Positions 47,786-59,722 of a DNA stretch of 64,000 nt are shown here, piece by piece. Source of the stretch: Bathymodiolus brooksi (lineage: Eukaryota > Mollusca > Bivalvia > Mytilida > Modiolidae); assembly GCA_963680875.1 (NCBI GenBank), contig OY804589.1, forward strand, positions 28,002,962-28,066,961. The letters are read 5' to 3'. Within the stretch, counting starts at the first letter, position 1. Every line of letters starts with the position of its first letter. The notes beneath the pieces were generated by a model. That model had not been told where the DNA came from, did no database searches, and worked only from the letters and a program-made list of their open reading frames with translations. A program made the position numbers and the translations under genes.

Positions 47786-48171
47786 ATCGGAACAGATTCT
47801 CTTTTGATGTCTTAATATAAAATAAATGGTAAAGATATATCATCATTTATTTATTTTTAAAAGAAGATAGTAATAATTTGTGAATTCAATATTCTACATT
47901 GGCTTCCAATTTTCACGGTTTTACGTGGACAATACCAGCCAATGAAATGGAAATTGACAATCGGCAGTAAGAAGAAAAACAATAAATTGTCAAGTGTCAA
48001 TGAGCATCTCACTTTTCCATCAATCGGGCGAAAATTAGCATGAACGAAAAACAATGAATCAACATTATATACTTGTATGTAAATTCATTTTTATTCATGA
48101 ATAGCAATGTACGTGTTATTTGTTGGTATCACTAAACCACAAACTTTAGTGCACCATGAGAAGTTACATAT

Positions 48172-48401
48172 ACAGTCAAACCTGGAGAAGTTGTGAAACT
48201 TGTGTCTTATCCAATTGTTTCTTATTTAACAATAAAATATGCTTAGTCAAACCTGTATATAAATGCCACTCAAGGGAACCTGAATATGTGGCCTTTGAGC
48301 AGTTGCCCTTTTTATACAGGTTAAAATTGCATGTACTATTCATTACTAGGGAAAATGAGACAGTGATTTGTTACAGAGGGTCCCCTTTATGGCAGGTTTG
48401 A
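48172..48401. mobile_element. TA-flanked MITE, CAGTCAAACCTG termini
   Basis: Inverted CAGTCAAACCTG and CAGGTTTGATTG ends sit between TA dinucleotides. The interior repeats AAACCTGTATA and TATACAGGTT. Confidence 0.7.
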
Positions 48402-48439
48402 TTGTATATACTATCATTGATTTGTTTTGCGACAATGAA

Positions 48440-48712
48440 TTTGAATTTGAATTTTGGTGTTTAACGCCACTTTCAGCAATATTTCAGCTATATCATGGCG
48501 ACCAGTTTTAGTGGTGGAGGAAGCTGGAGTACCCGGAGAGAACCACCGACCCTGGGCAAGCAACTGGTAAAACTTTATCACTTGCGGCTGCGAGTCGAGT
48601 GCACCCTTTTTTGTAATTTACAAAGCTGGGCGCAAACCCACGCCGTATTGGTGATAGGCTTGTATGAGTTATTAGATCCAACGACCTAACTCATTGAGCC
48701 ACCCGGGCCCCT
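48440..48712 (-). repeat. SINE with a different tRNA-like head and the family-B core
   Basis: The minus strand begins GGGCCCGGGTGGCTCAATGAG with A-box TGGCTCAATGAGTTAGG, followed by GGGTTTGCGCCC. The 3' half then matches family B (ATATAGCTGAAATATTGCTGAAAGTGGC). Confidence 0.75.
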
Positions 48713-49817
48713 TTTTGCGAGAATGGATTTCTTAGAGCTATCTCACATCAAAGGTGAAACCAGAGAAGTCCATTTCAAGCAAAACATCAACGAAAGTATG
48801 TTTATTGAGAATTTTGTGAGATGACGTCATTATAGCATCATATTTAAAAACAGCGATATTATGTTCATATCACGATAGTTGCTTTGATAACAGGAAATTA
48901 TCACATGTAAAGATCAAAGAGAAAATGTACAAATCATTGATTAAAAAAAAGTATCGAACAACCAAATTAACAAGTCAACTAACATCAAATTTTTCATCCA
49001 TCCACGGATATTAATACCAACGAAAATATAAATAAATGAAACTGCAGAATGTGATACAACATTAATAACAAGATAAATAAGAAAATGCGTATATATATAT
49101 ATAATTACCTATAGACATGCACTAGACCAAACCAAAACAATCGTAAACGTCACATTTTCAAATGACATACATGTACTCGGGTTACGAGATTGTGAAAAGG
49201 TAAAAATTGGAATACAACAACATGAAAATAATTTATAATACGAGGAATACCGAACCAGCATTGACTCATATAAAATAATTTGGCGTGATCGGGTTGCGAC
49301 ATTGTGAAAAGGAAATTGCAATATAACAACATGGCTATAATGATGATACAATGTATACCAAAACCAGCATCGACTGACTCGTATAAAATAATTGTTACTC
49401 AATTGAAAATCACATGTTAAATATGCCTTGCTCTAATTATCAAAAACAGAAATTATTGCCCAAAATTCACACCAGAAAGTAAGTAAACAGATCAAACACA
49501 ACAAAAAATATATCAGTATCGCTAATAAAAAAAGTAGATGTCAAATTTAGTGAAAAGTCTATCACATTGATATTATGCTTTGTCTCTGTACTGTTTTAAG
49601 TAATTTGAATATAATTGATACACTTGTAAAAACCATACATGTAAGTATTAAAACAGCAAAGGTCCAGCCTACTTGCAAAAATGTCTTGAATGAAATAAGT
49701 CGACGAACATATGTATGTTATAAGTTATCTCACATAAATTACCTTTAGTTAAGAAAAATATACCTTGAACTCACAAAAATTTAATTAAGCTAAAAAAAAA
49801 ACTCAGGCTCACACAGT

Positions 49818-50073
49818 TCACAAAAATAACCTTCAGTTAAAAATTGTTACCTTGAACTCACAAAAATAACCTTCAGCTAAAAATAATAACCTTGAGCTCA
49901 CAAAAATAATTTTCAGTTAAAAATTGTTACCTTGAACTCACAAAAATAACCTTCAGTTAAAAATTGTTACCTTGAGCTCACAAAAATAACCTTCAGTTAA
50001 AAATTGTTACCTTGAACTCACAAAAATAACCTTCAGCTAAAAATAATAACCTTGAGCTCACAAAAATAACCTT
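49818..50073 (+). repeat. 42-bp minisatellite downstream of zinc-finger gene 1
   Basis: About six imperfect units alternate CACAAAAATAACCTTCAGTT and AAAAATTGTTACCTTGAACT. Each unit is two related 21-bp halves. It begins about 400 bp past the stop codon of the minus-strand gene. Confidence 0.9.
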
Positions 50074-50473
50074 AACCTGAAGTTAAAAACGAGCAATTAT
50101 CAATTTTTATTGAAAGAAAAATATTTCCGCATTAGTAGTGTTTACACATTTTGAAAGAATTTGCCAAGTAACCCTAGCCATAAAAAAAATATGGCAACTG
50201 TGCATGCATACTACATACCATAGGAAAATATTGAAATTATATACCATATTTTTTCAGACTGCATGTCAAACTGACAACTCTCTTTACTTAAAATACACAT
50301 TGTTACCAATATACAAATAAAACATATACATGTAGTCCACAAAATAGAGAAAAAATAAATTCAGCATACAATGACTGATATAGTTATCAAAATAAAAATA
50401 ATTAACAAACATATATTTGTGTCAAATTCAAAAGGACATACACAAATGTACCCATCTCTGTCCTTTGTTTTTT

Positions 50474-51735
50474 TCAGTTTCTATTGGCAACGCATGAACG
50501 ATATTTAGGATTTTTAATGTAAAATGATCGTTTTTGTGCTAGCCTACTGTGAATTTTAAAATGATCACTTAAGTCCTCGTCCACTTCAAAATATTTCATA
50601 CAAACTTGGCACATACCGGCATATTCAAATTTTTCCCTATGTTCATTAATGTGTTGTTTCAAATTATGTATCGTGTCGAATTCATCGTCGCAAGTCTCAC
50701 ATTTGAACTTGCTGGATAATCCAAAATGGCGGTCAATATGTTCTAACAAAACCTCCCAACTTTGGAACTGTTTGCGACAAATTTGACAAATGTAAATAAA
50801 CTGTCCGTCAGCACATAACGTCTGCTCTTGTTCTTTCAACATTAACTGACTACTCGATAATTCTTGCAGTTTGTCAGAATCAAAAACTTGCAACGGCATA
50901 GTCATGCTCTTTAAATCATCGGGAACACGTTTTTTGGTCGTATCAAGGCTTCTAATTTCCGATTTATTTTCAACGTAGTAGAAGTTGTGATGAGCATGGG
51001 TTTTAAAATGACCGTGGAGATCGTCGAGAGATTGTACGGAATTATTACACACATTACAAGTATATGGAGTCCCACTGCTATGCGTTTCTTTATGTTTTAC
51101 AAATCTATCTTTCTTTTCGAAAATTTTGAAACAAAACGGACATTCAAATCGTTCAAAGAAGTTATCATTATGTTTCTTCATGTGAAGTTCAAGGTGACCT
51201 TTTTGTGTGTATGATCGCCCACAAACGGTGCATTCGTAAGCTTTAATTCCTGAATGGACAGGGCCATGTCTTTCAATTCCACGACGATCAGAAAATATTT
51301 TTCCACATATTGGACACTCGTATTCCTTCTTCTTACCAACCATTCTCACTTTGATTTTTTCCTGTTTGTTCCCGCAGAAATAAGCATGTAAGCGAAGCAG
51401 GTGGATTTTATCGAATTTCATACTGCACACGTTGCAGTAAAATTCGCCTTTCTTGGACGTATTATTCAAAACGTTCTTAATATTTGTTTCCATGGCGAAT
51501 TTCTCATTTTGTTTACTAATGTCATCAGCAGATGTACCATCGCCATGGCAACTTGGCATTTTGTCAGAATTTCTTTCATTTTGCAGTGACTGAGATATTC
51601 TATCGCTTGCCACGTAACGGAAGTTGTGGTTAAACATGGATACCGATTCCAACCGACAATTATCAGCGACCTCATTATAAACTTTACGGTATAATGGCTC
51701 CTCTTCATCAACATCATCTGTTTGATCTTCATTTT
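50474..51735 (-). CDS. C2H2 zinc-finger protein 1, terminal exon
   Basis: The exon runs from an acceptor (ATCTATAG, 51737-51736) to a stop at 50474. After an acidic start (ENEDQTDDVDEEEPLY) it holds eight C2H2-type fingers. The first is FYCNVCSMKF, with an HAYFC end. Next come YECPICGKIFSDRRGIERHG and YECTVCGRSYTQKGHLELHM, then two more. A linker of about 70 residues follows, then YICQICRKQF, FKCETCDDEF and GMCQVCMKYF fingers. It is probably a nuclear DNA-binding regulator, but the target is unknown. The finger order and linker match the gene at 60605-63633, so the two are tandem paralogues. Fingers 1-5 are uninterrupted here, while the paralogue has an intron inside the third. A polyadenylation hexamer (AATAAA, minus) lies at 50111-50106. 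Confidence 0.88.
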
Positions 51736-51756
51736 CTATAGATATAAAATATTAAG

Positions 51757-51815
51757 GGAGGTTAGGATTATGGTGTTTAAGGCCATTTTCAACAATATTT
51801 CAGCTATATCGTTAG
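51757..51815 (-). repeat. SINE 3' core fragment
   Basis: The complement of GATATAGCTGAAATATTGTTG plus the tail, immediately upstream of the zinc-finger gene 1 exon acceptor. Confidence 0.6.
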
Positions 51816-52019
51816 TTTTGTTTGTCGATTTAATGGTCGCAAATATCTGTTTACTGGCTCAGCTAACACGTCGCCAGTAAACTCAATTTGTGACCATCAA
51901 ATCTCCAATTGATGCTGTGAAATTTTCAAATATACAATACAGTTATCTCCCAATTAGAATCTCAAGCCTCTTATCATTCAGAGACAGAGACCTACATATT
52001 GATTGTAGACTAGTGTAAC

Positions 52020-52400
52020 AGTAGATCATATTTTATCTCCGAAAAATGCAATGTCTTCGATGAAATTGAGTCTGGGGCCCCTCACATTTCATAAGTCAAT
52101 GCTCTACCAACTGAGTTGAAGGAGATCTCCTATAATACAGTTAGCGAAGGATGGTTATGAACCTACTCAGGACTTCCAGTATTTTTCAAGTGTACCAGTA
52201 CTATTTACAAGTGGTACTTTATATTAAATTTGAACAATTGTCATGAATATCTTTTGCAACACTCTTTAAAATTCAGGAGGTACCAAATATGATTTTAATT
52301 GGGTAAAAGTACCTGGTACCGCCCCTTATTGAAGGGTACTATGATTGATATTAGGTAGAGGAGTATACACGTTACACTTCAACATCTCAGTTACTTACTT
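52020..52400 (-). repeat. SINE, family C, interrupted by a MITE
   Basis: The minus strand shows a tRNA-like AACTCAGTTGGTAGAGCATT (52090-52130) and AGTTAGCGAAGGATGGTTATGAACC-type family-C body. The body is split at about 52165-52345 by a reverse copy of the 22556-22741 MITE (GGTAAAAGTACCTGGTACC). Confidence 0.6.
52165..52345 (-). mobile_element. MITE related to 22556-22741, reverse orientation
   Basis: Carries GTATTTTTCAAGTGTACCAGTA, TTTAAAATTCAGGAGGTACC and GGTAAAAGTACCTGGTACC, the reverse of the 22.6-kb copy. Confidence 0.7.
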
Positions 52401-52444
52401 GTTGTTTCATTCTGTAAACCATTATTTTCATTTGGACACTCAGA
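52399..52444 (-). CDS. Probable upstream mini-exon of zinc-finger gene 1
   Basis: A 46-nt segment between an acceptor (CATTGTAG) and a strong donor (CAACAA|GTAAGT) encodes SECPNENNGLQNETT. It joins in frame with the main exon (next residues KNEDQTDD). No homology supports it, only splice signals and frame. The start codon lies in an exon I could not place. Confidence 0.5.
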
Positions 52445-52539
52445 CTACAATGTAAAAATACTATAAATAGTTTATAAATATAAAGCACACAAAAAGACAC
52501 AGTAAATCCTGTTTAATCGTGTAAATTTTTACTTCCTTT

Positions 52540-52812
52540 TGCGGTGGGCGTCGCGATCGTGATCGTATGGCATTTGGATTTACAACTACATGTACCTATG
52601 CAATCGGTGTCTATCACCACTAACATTGTGAGTTCGAATCCCGCTTAGACGAGGTGTACTCGATACAACATTATGTGATAAAGTTTGTCAGTGACTTGTG
52701 CCAGGTCAGTGGTTTTCTCTGGGTACTACGGTTTCGTCCATCAATAAAACTGACCGCCACGATATAGCTGAAATATTGTTGAAACAGAAAGTGGTCTTAA
52801 AAATCATAACGT
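52540..52812 (+). repeat. SINE, family B
   Basis: From GTCGCGATCGTGATCGTATGG to GAAATATTGTTGAAACAG. Confidence 0.8.
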
Positions 52813-53795
52813 GCTTTTCAAATATTAAACCTGTGTTAGGCGACCGCATGTCTTACAATGTATGTGATTCTACTTCAATGTTCCATTGGCGGGTTTCATA
52901 AGACAGTTTTGATTGTACATACATGTATATACGTTTTATCTACCATGACATTCATACTCAATTTGATATCTACGTTTTTATTATAAAATAATTAATACCA
53001 GATACAAAAATTAAAAGATAGCTAACAGCAATCAAATAAAAACTACATTTTGTCATCTAATTGTAACATGTTTTTTCTCTCGTGTTCATCTAAAGTCCAA
53101 AAATAAAAATAGAAGGAAATTAGCTAGACTGTCAAAAACAGTGTACAGTATACAGTACAGTCAGAGACATAGCGTGATAAATCACTGTGAAAGACATATC
53201 ACTCTTTTTAGTGATACTGATATATCTCTTGGTCTGTTTAATCTATTTACTTATAATTACTTTGATATGCCTTTTGGATGATAGTTACTAACACTCTAAA
53301 TGTCAAAGAAATTTTGAAGATATATTTAATAGAAAAAAAGATATATCTAAATCACCAAGATGAGTGATACGTCTATCACAGTGACAGGGTGTCAAGCCAC
53401 TTTTGACAAAAATTATATAGGAATATAGGATTTTTTTGGATGAAAATATAGGATAAATATAGGATAAATTTGAGGTATAACTTGGCAAAAAATACATGAC
53501 CTCCACCTCCTCTGTAGCCATGCTTCAGCTCCCTTTTACTGACAAATGAAAAAAAAAAAACAATATCATTTAACTCTAGTCTCCTATTGCTCTTTTTACA
53601 AAATAAATATTGTGACATAAAAAAATAAAACATATTCATTATAAAGAAAATATGGAAATCGAATTATAATATATTGTTTTCATAGTTCACTGAAATACAA
53701 AAAAAATAATCATAGTTCTCCGCTCACTGTAACTTTGTTCTTTGGATGTCTTTCATTTTTGCTGTTTACATCAAGTCAACTTTCTAATAATTTTC
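52813..53795. other. AT-rich DNA without a recognised gene
   Basis: No exon or element could be supported. Bases 53440-53470 repeat ATATAGGATAAA, and 53180-53360 contain a loosely palindromic AGTGATAC/GTATCACT theme. Confidence 0.4.
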
Positions 53796-53799
53796 TTTT

Positions 53800-54327
53800 T
53801 CTGGGATCCAAGTTCTTCTCAAAGCCATCTTAGTACACCGGTTACTGTAGGATACTTCCTTGTGTCATTAGATGCAGTCTGGGAAAACACTTCTCTCCAG
53901 AAATGATCCACTCTTTCGTAAGAAAGGGAATGGCGAGACTGATCCATAGATAACAGTTTCCACTCATCAATTACCTTCAGAATATTGTCATCTGATACAA
54001 ATAGTTTCTTTGCAATCAGTTCAATCTCTGATTGTTTGGACAAAGCTATTTTCTGAGGATTTAAATATCCTATACTTGCAAGATGCTTGTTTCTGAATGG
54101 CAATTTCCTTTGAAGATAGAAAGCTATAGAACCAAAAGTTGATCGCATTCCTAGAGGACATTTCTTTTGTTCTGACTCTGAACATTTCACTATCTTGTAG
54201 TTGATTAATTAGATCTTGACAAATCAACATCTGGTAAATCAGTGACATTCAGGATCTGTATCTTTTCTTTTTTTTCCACAAATCTCAGAAACAATCTGAT
54301 CATCAAATTACCCATCTCACCATAAAT
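53800..54327 (-). pseudogene. hAT-like transposase or derived gene remnant, right part
   Basis: The minus strand encodes MRSTFGSIAFYLQRKLPF..., then LSYERVDHFWREVFSQ and KYPTVTGVLRWL, ending in a stop. A VDHFW motif followed by YP lies just before where hAT proteins carry their dimerisation segment, which is missing here. The gene's other part lies beyond the LINE at 58443-59030. The order suggests one old coding unit, later duplicated and split. Assignment to hAT/ZNF862-like genes is tentative. Confidence 0.4.
54315..54327 (+). repeat. LINE target-site duplication, 5' copy
   Basis: TCTCACCATAAAT directly precedes the LINE and is repeated exactly at 58430-58442 after its poly(A). Confidence 0.93.
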
Positions 54328-54366
54328 GGTTCCTGAATTTTGTTTTTGTTGCTTCATATTTTAGAT

Positions 54367-55455
54367 ATGGATAATACTGTTACAGTTCTCTCAATGAATG
54401 TAAGGGGTCTTTTTTCAAGTGTTAAAAAAAGAAATGATGTTTTTGATTGGGCAAAAGGGAAAAATACCTCAATTGTTTGTTTTCAAGAAACCCATAGTAG
54501 TAAAGAGGTTGAAAAACTTTGGGAGGATGAATGGGGAGATACATGTCTTTTCAGTCATTTTAATAACAGAAGTGCTGGTGTTTGTGTTATGTTTAAGAAA
54601 GGTCTAGATTATACTGTACATGATTCAAAGATTGATCAGAATGGAAGTTACATAATTTTAGATATTAGTTTATTTGATCAAAGATTAACATTTGTGTCTC
54701 TTTATGGCTATAACAGTGATGAACCGGAAATGTTTAATGAAATTATGAAGAATATTGCTTCTTATTCTAACACTAGTTATTTATTGTGTGGTGATTGGAA
54801 TGTTGTTCAAGATACTAGTATTGATACATATAATATTATACATAATAGAAACCAAAATTCGAGGGAGAAAATCGAAGAAATGTTAGAAACCTTTGAATTA
54901 CTAGATCCATGGAGAACCTGTTTTCCAAATGGTAGAAAGTATATCTGGCGTCAAAGCTCCCCAATAAAACAAAGTCGTCTTGATTACTTTCTTGTATCTG
55001 AGGATCTTTTTTCACTTATGAAAAATACAAAAATAATTCCAGGATATAAAACTGACCATTCAGCAATCACTTTCACTTTTTCTGCCAGTCTTGCCAGAAG
55101 GGGAAAGGGGTATTGGAAATTTAATTCTCAGTTACTTAGAGATTTTGTTTATGTAGAGAAGGTTAAGACATGTATTAAAGAAACTGTGTCTGAGTACTAT
55201 TTATCTGGAGATATTAATGATCTTTTAAATGTTGAACTTACATGTAATGACCAAGTATTTTTTGAAATTCTTAAGATGAAGATCAGAAGTATTTCAATAT
55301 CTCATAGTATAACAAAAACAAGGGAAGAAAAAGACCTTACCCTTAAACTTGAAAAGGATATTCTTAATTTAGAAGATATTATGAACTCAGCACCAAGTGA
55401 ATTAATACAGTCGTCTTTAAATAATAAAAAAATAGAGTTTGAAAGGAAAAGGTAG
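54367..55455 (+). pseudogene. LINE ORF2, endonuclease part
   Basis: Encodes an APE-type endonuclease with the expected motifs in order: MNVRGL, CFQETH, CGDWNVVQD, SRLDYFLV and KTDHSAITF. A helical linker follows. The frame ends at TAG 55453-55455, but frame 3 continues at 55452 with VEGILLRSKANWHENG, so a one-base shift near 55440-55452 (AAAGGAAAAGG) separates it from the RT. Confidence 0.88.
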
Positions 55456-57416
55456 AGGGTATACTTCTTCGATCAAAGGCAAACTGGCATGAAAATGGAG
55501 AAAAATGCTCACAATACTTTTTTAAACTAGAAAAGAAAAATTTTATTAAAAAAACTATAACTGAGCTTATTGATGACGCAGGTCATCATATATCAGATCA
55601 ATCTAAAATTCTCCTTCAACAACACGATTTTTACAAAACATTGTATTCAACAACAAATTTAGATTGTAATGACGAGTCCTTTTTTAATCATAATATTAAA
55701 CTCACAGAAGAACAAAAATACTTGTGTGAAGGTAATATAACATTTAAAGAATGTGCCCAATCACTGAAGTTAATGACAAATGGAAAAAGTCCAGGTTCTG
55801 ATGGATATACTGTAGATTTTTATAATTTTTTTTGGGAAGATATTGGTCCATTGCTTTATAGGTCATTATATTTAGCCTATGAGTCTGGAAGCTTCACTGA
55901 TTTTCAGTATCAGGGAGTCATAACATGTATTCCAAAAGAAGGAAAGGACAGGCATTTTATTGGCAACTGGAGACCAATAAGTTTATTAAATACTGACCTT
56001 AAAATAGCTTCTGCTGTAATTGCTAATAGAATTAAACCTCTATTACCATTTATTATTAGTGATACACAAAAAGGTTTTATAAAAGGAAGATTTATTGGGG
56101 AAAATACAAGACTGTTGTATGATTTGATGCATTATCTTGAACAACATAACAAAACTGGTCTTTTACTTCTTGTAGATTTTGAGAAAGCATTTGATTCAGT
56201 TGAATGGAAATTTTTGAAAAAAGCCCTCTCAAGTTTTAATTTTGGACCATCTGTTTGTAAATGGTTTGAACTATTCTATTCAAAAGCCAAAAGTTGTGTT
56301 ATAAATAATGGTCACATGTCAAATTTTTTTTCTCTAGAAAGAGGCTGTCGACAAGGTGATCCGCTTTCACCTTATTTGTTTATAATCGGTGTGGAGCTGC
56401 TTTCATTAAAATTGAAGGCCAACCAAGACATTCATGGTATTATTATCAATGAAGTTGAATCTCTCATAAGTTTGTATGCTGATGATACCTTTCTTATTCT
56501 AGATGGCAGTGAAAATTCATTGAGGGAGGCTCTTGAATGTTTTGAATCTTTTTACAAGGTGTCTGGTTTAAAAATGAATTCATCCAAAACAAAAGCTGTG
56601 TGGGTTGGAAACAAGAAGTATTCAGATCAAATTATTTGTCCAAATATGAAACTAAATTGGTCTCATGAAAACTTTAAGGTTTTGGGAATTGATTTTTCAC
56701 TTGATTTAAACTGTATTACAGATATAAATTTTACCAAAAAAATCAAGGAGGTTAAGGCAATACTAAAAAGTTGGCAGCATAGAAAACTGACATTACTTGG
56801 TAAAATTACAGTTATAAAAAGTCTTGCACTACCAAAGCTAATTCATTTACTGACATCTTTACCAAATTTACCTCAGACAAAAATAAATGATTTAAATTCA
56901 CTTTTTTATAAATTCATATGGAACGGGAAGTCAGATAAGATAAAACGAAGTACCTTAATCGGTGATATATATCAGGGGGGTTTGAAAATGATAGATCTTC
57001 AATCATTTAATATTTATCTGAAAGTAGGTTGGATTAAACGATTATTTTCCAATTTAGATGGTGATTGGCAAAAAGTATTATTATTCAATCTTCAAAGCTA
57101 TGGTGGTGAAAGAATTTTAACTTTTCAGAAAGAAAAGCTAAAGGAAGTTGCTATGAAGCTTACAAATCCTTTTTGGAAAGATGTTCTGTCTAGCTATCAT
57201 TTTGCAAAACCTTATACAAAGATGAATACTAATGAACTATTGTCTCTTGATATCCTTAATTTTGTACCAGTAACTGATTTAAATTATTATATTAGATGGA
57301 TAGAACATAATGTGCAGTATTTATGTGATCTTATTGACCCACATTCTGGTAATTTTTATACTTTTGAACAGACTAGAAATAAACTGAATACCAATAATTT
57401 TTTTGAAGTACTATAG
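55452..57416 (+). pseudogene. LINE ORF2, reverse transcriptase part
   Basis: Runs from VEGILLRSK through the RT motifs NGKSPGSDGYTVDFY, NWRPISLLNTDLKI, LLLVDFEKAFDSVEW, GCRQGDPLSPYLF and SLYADDTFLIL (the YADD catalytic site). It then enters the thumb region. It terminates at 57416 because of a shift in a run of seven T (57398-57404). Confidence 0.92.
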
Positions 57417-58131
57417 TCTGGTGTCAAATGTTCCCAAGTACATCAAAGATCATCTGAAGGAAAACTGTGTAAATGTAAATTTCGACATACTTAGTAAAAA
57501 GGATGCCTATTTAGAGAAAATAGTTCATAGTAAAAATGTTAGGTTTGTTTATAAAGGTCTTGTGAATGCAATCATTTCTTTACCAACAGAAAAATTTTCC
57601 AAATGGGAAAAACTTCTTAATTGTGAAATAACAAATTGGTCAAAATATTTTATTATTTTAAAAAAATCTTGTAGAAACTCATATCTTCAAAATTTTCAAT
57701 TTAAATTGTTACACAGGATCATTCCTACCAATTCCTTTTTACATAAAATAAAGCTCAAGAATACTAATTTATGTACATTTTGCAAAATTCATGATGAAAC
57801 TATTGAACATCTATTCTTTGACTGTCCTGTGACACAAATTTTTCTCAAATCTTTGTCAAAACAATTAAAACAATATTACAAGAATTTGATTTTTGACAAA
57901 AAAGAATATTTCTTTGGTTTTGAGTCAGGGGATCTTCTTGTTAATTTGATTTCAATTATTGCAAAAAATTACATCTTCAAGTGCAAACTCAATGAACAAA
58001 GGCTAAATATTGTAGAATTTAAACATAAAATTATGTGGTACCGTTCACTTGAACAATATATATCAAAGAAAAACAATACCATTTTAGCATTTGAAAAAAT
58101 GTGGACCCCCTTACAATATATTTTCAACTAA
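57403..58131 (+). pseudogene. LINE ORF2, C-terminal cysteine part
   Basis: In the next frame the protein continues YYSLVSNVPKYIKDHLK... and reaches a CTFCKIHDETIEHLFFDC motif (C-x2-C-x8-H-x4-C), the C-terminal finger typical of L1/Tx1 elements. The stop is at 58131. Confidence 0.88.
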
Positions 58132-58429
58132 TCATAATATTTTTTGTTTGTTTGATTCATATAGTGATGAGATTCTTTTTTCAGCTTTTTTGATTAAGTA
58201 CAAAATGTTAGGAGCAATCAAATATTTTAGAATAACAAAATGGTAAGAGAGTGTGTGTGAAAGATGAATGAAAGTGTTTATTTCTTTATTTTGTTTATCA
58301 AAATGTAAAACCAATGTAGTCACAAAACTTATTTTTGAAAACTCCTGTCACACCCTAGTCAGGTGGTGATGTAAGGGAATTTATAAAATCCTGACTATAG
58401 GGGGAAAAAAAAAAAAAAAAAAAAAAAAA

Positions 58430-58442
58430 TCTCACCATAAAT
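58430..58442 (+). repeat. LINE target-site duplication, 3' copy
   Basis: TCTCACCATAAAT immediately after the poly(A), identical to 54315-54327. Confidence 0.93.
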
Positions 58443-58535
58443 TATATAGTCTCTGAATCTGTGGTTCATCCGACTGGAACGATTTCAAGAAGTCCTCGAA
58501 TATTTGACAAACATTATCAATAAAATGAACCTCTA

Positions 58536-58607
58536 CTAAGGTTACATTTCTACTTGTAACAGATCCTATCAAGACCATTGTAACATTTCTACTTGTAACA
58601 GATCCTA
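58536..58607 (-). repeat. 39-bp minisatellite, first block
   Basis: About two units of TTACATTTCTACTTGTAACA + GATCCTATCAAGACCATTG. 39 bp equals 13 codons. Confidence 0.85.
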
Positions 58608-58867
58608 TCTTTTGTTCTGACTCTGAACATTTCACTATCTTGTAGTTGATTAATTTGATCTTGACAAATCAACATCTGGTAAATCAGTGACATTCAGAAT
58701 CTGTATCTTTTCTTTTTTTTCCACAAATCTTAGAAACAATCTGATCATCAAATTACCCATCTCACCATAAATTATATAGTCTCTGAATCTGTGGTTCATC
58801 CGACTGGAACGATTTCAAGAAGTCCTCGAATATTTGACAAACATTATCAATAAAATGAACCTCTACT

Positions 58868-59028
58868 AAGGTTACATTTCTACTTGTAACAGATCCTATC
58901 AAGACCATTGTAACATTTCTACTTGTAACAGATCCTATCAAGACCATTGTAACATTTCTACTTGTAACAGATCCTATCAAGACCATTGTTACATTTCTAC
59001 TTGTAACAGATCCTATCAAGACCATTGT
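58868..59028 (-). repeat. 39-bp minisatellite, second block
   Basis: About four units of the same 39-bp repeat, so the second copy of the 330-bp duplication has about two extra units. Confidence 0.9.
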
Positions 59029-59092
59029 TCTCTTAAATATATATCTGTGTTAGATATACAACTGTGGATAATGCACTGTCTCTTAATCTATT

Positions 59093-59722
59093 AAGCAGGT
59101 CGTCGGCATACCAATGGGTACGAATTGTGCCCCTCTTCTAGCCGATTTATTTTTATACTCATACGAGTCGGAGTTTCTTCAAAAGCTTGTAAAAGATAAG
59201 AAGATTCATGAGGCTAGAGCCTTTAATTTCACATACAGGTATATTGATGACGTTTTATCTATCAATAATTCTAGATTTGCAGAATTTCTTCCATTGATAT
59301 ATCCTCCAGAGCTGGAAGTTAAAGAGACCACCGATACAGCTTCGTCCGCATCATTTTTGGACTTATACCTCGAATTTGACGACAGTGGTCAACTCAGTAC
59401 TAAAATTTATGATAAGCGGGACGACTTCAATTTTAAAATCATAAATTTTCCAAACATGTGCAGCAATATACCAGCTTCTCCTGCATATGGTGTTTACATC
59501 TCGCAATTGATTCGCTATGCAAGGGCCAGTAGCAATTATTCTGATTTCCTGAAACGTCATCTTCATCTGAGAAACAGGCTACTGGACCAGGGCTATAAAA
59601 AGATTCGCCTTATTCGATCTCTTAAAAAGTTTATATTCCGATACCAATATCTTGTCGAAATATATTCCGTCTCTGCAGAAATAATTATAAGCGATGCATT
59701 TTCATATAGTGAAAATGTATAA
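59093..59722 (+). pseudogene. Reverse-transcriptase fragment (Penelope-like or related)
   Basis: The open frame begins KQVVGIPMGTNCAPLLADLF and continues through YRYIDDVLSI (catalytic DD), SASFLDLYLEFD, KIYDKRDDFNFKI, SNIPASPAYGVYISQLIRYA and SLKKFIFRYQYLVEIY. The PMG, YIDD and FLD order resembles Penelope-like reverse transcriptases, but I cannot exclude another lineage. The N-terminal half of the RT is missing; only about 210 residues remain, open to the natural-looking end. Confidence 0.7.

Larger units (their letters stand above)
54328..58429 (+). mobile_element. L1/Tx1-like LINE, 4.1 kb, with 13-bp target duplication
   Basis: Begins 39 bp before the ORF2 start, lacks any ORF1 and ends in a run of 25 A (58405-58429). 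Perfect 13-bp target duplications flank it. ORF2 is broken by two single-base shifts. A tandem copy of the target region at 58609-58937 preserves the unoccupied site. Confidence 0.92.
58443..59030 (-). pseudogene. hAT-like coding remnant, upstream part, duplicated
   Basis: The minus strand encodes LVEVHFIDNVCQIFEDFLKS and FQSDEPQIQRLYN twice, from 58435-58540 and 58765-58870. Each copy is preceded by in-frame 13-residue MVLIGSVTSRNVT repeats. Period about 330 bp. The sequence between copies (58609-58772) duplicates the LINE's left flank. Confidence 0.45.

Noticed and set aside
49818..50073. CRISPR-like array
   Set aside because: Units are contiguous imperfect 42-bp repeats without unique spacers, in animal nuclear DNA.
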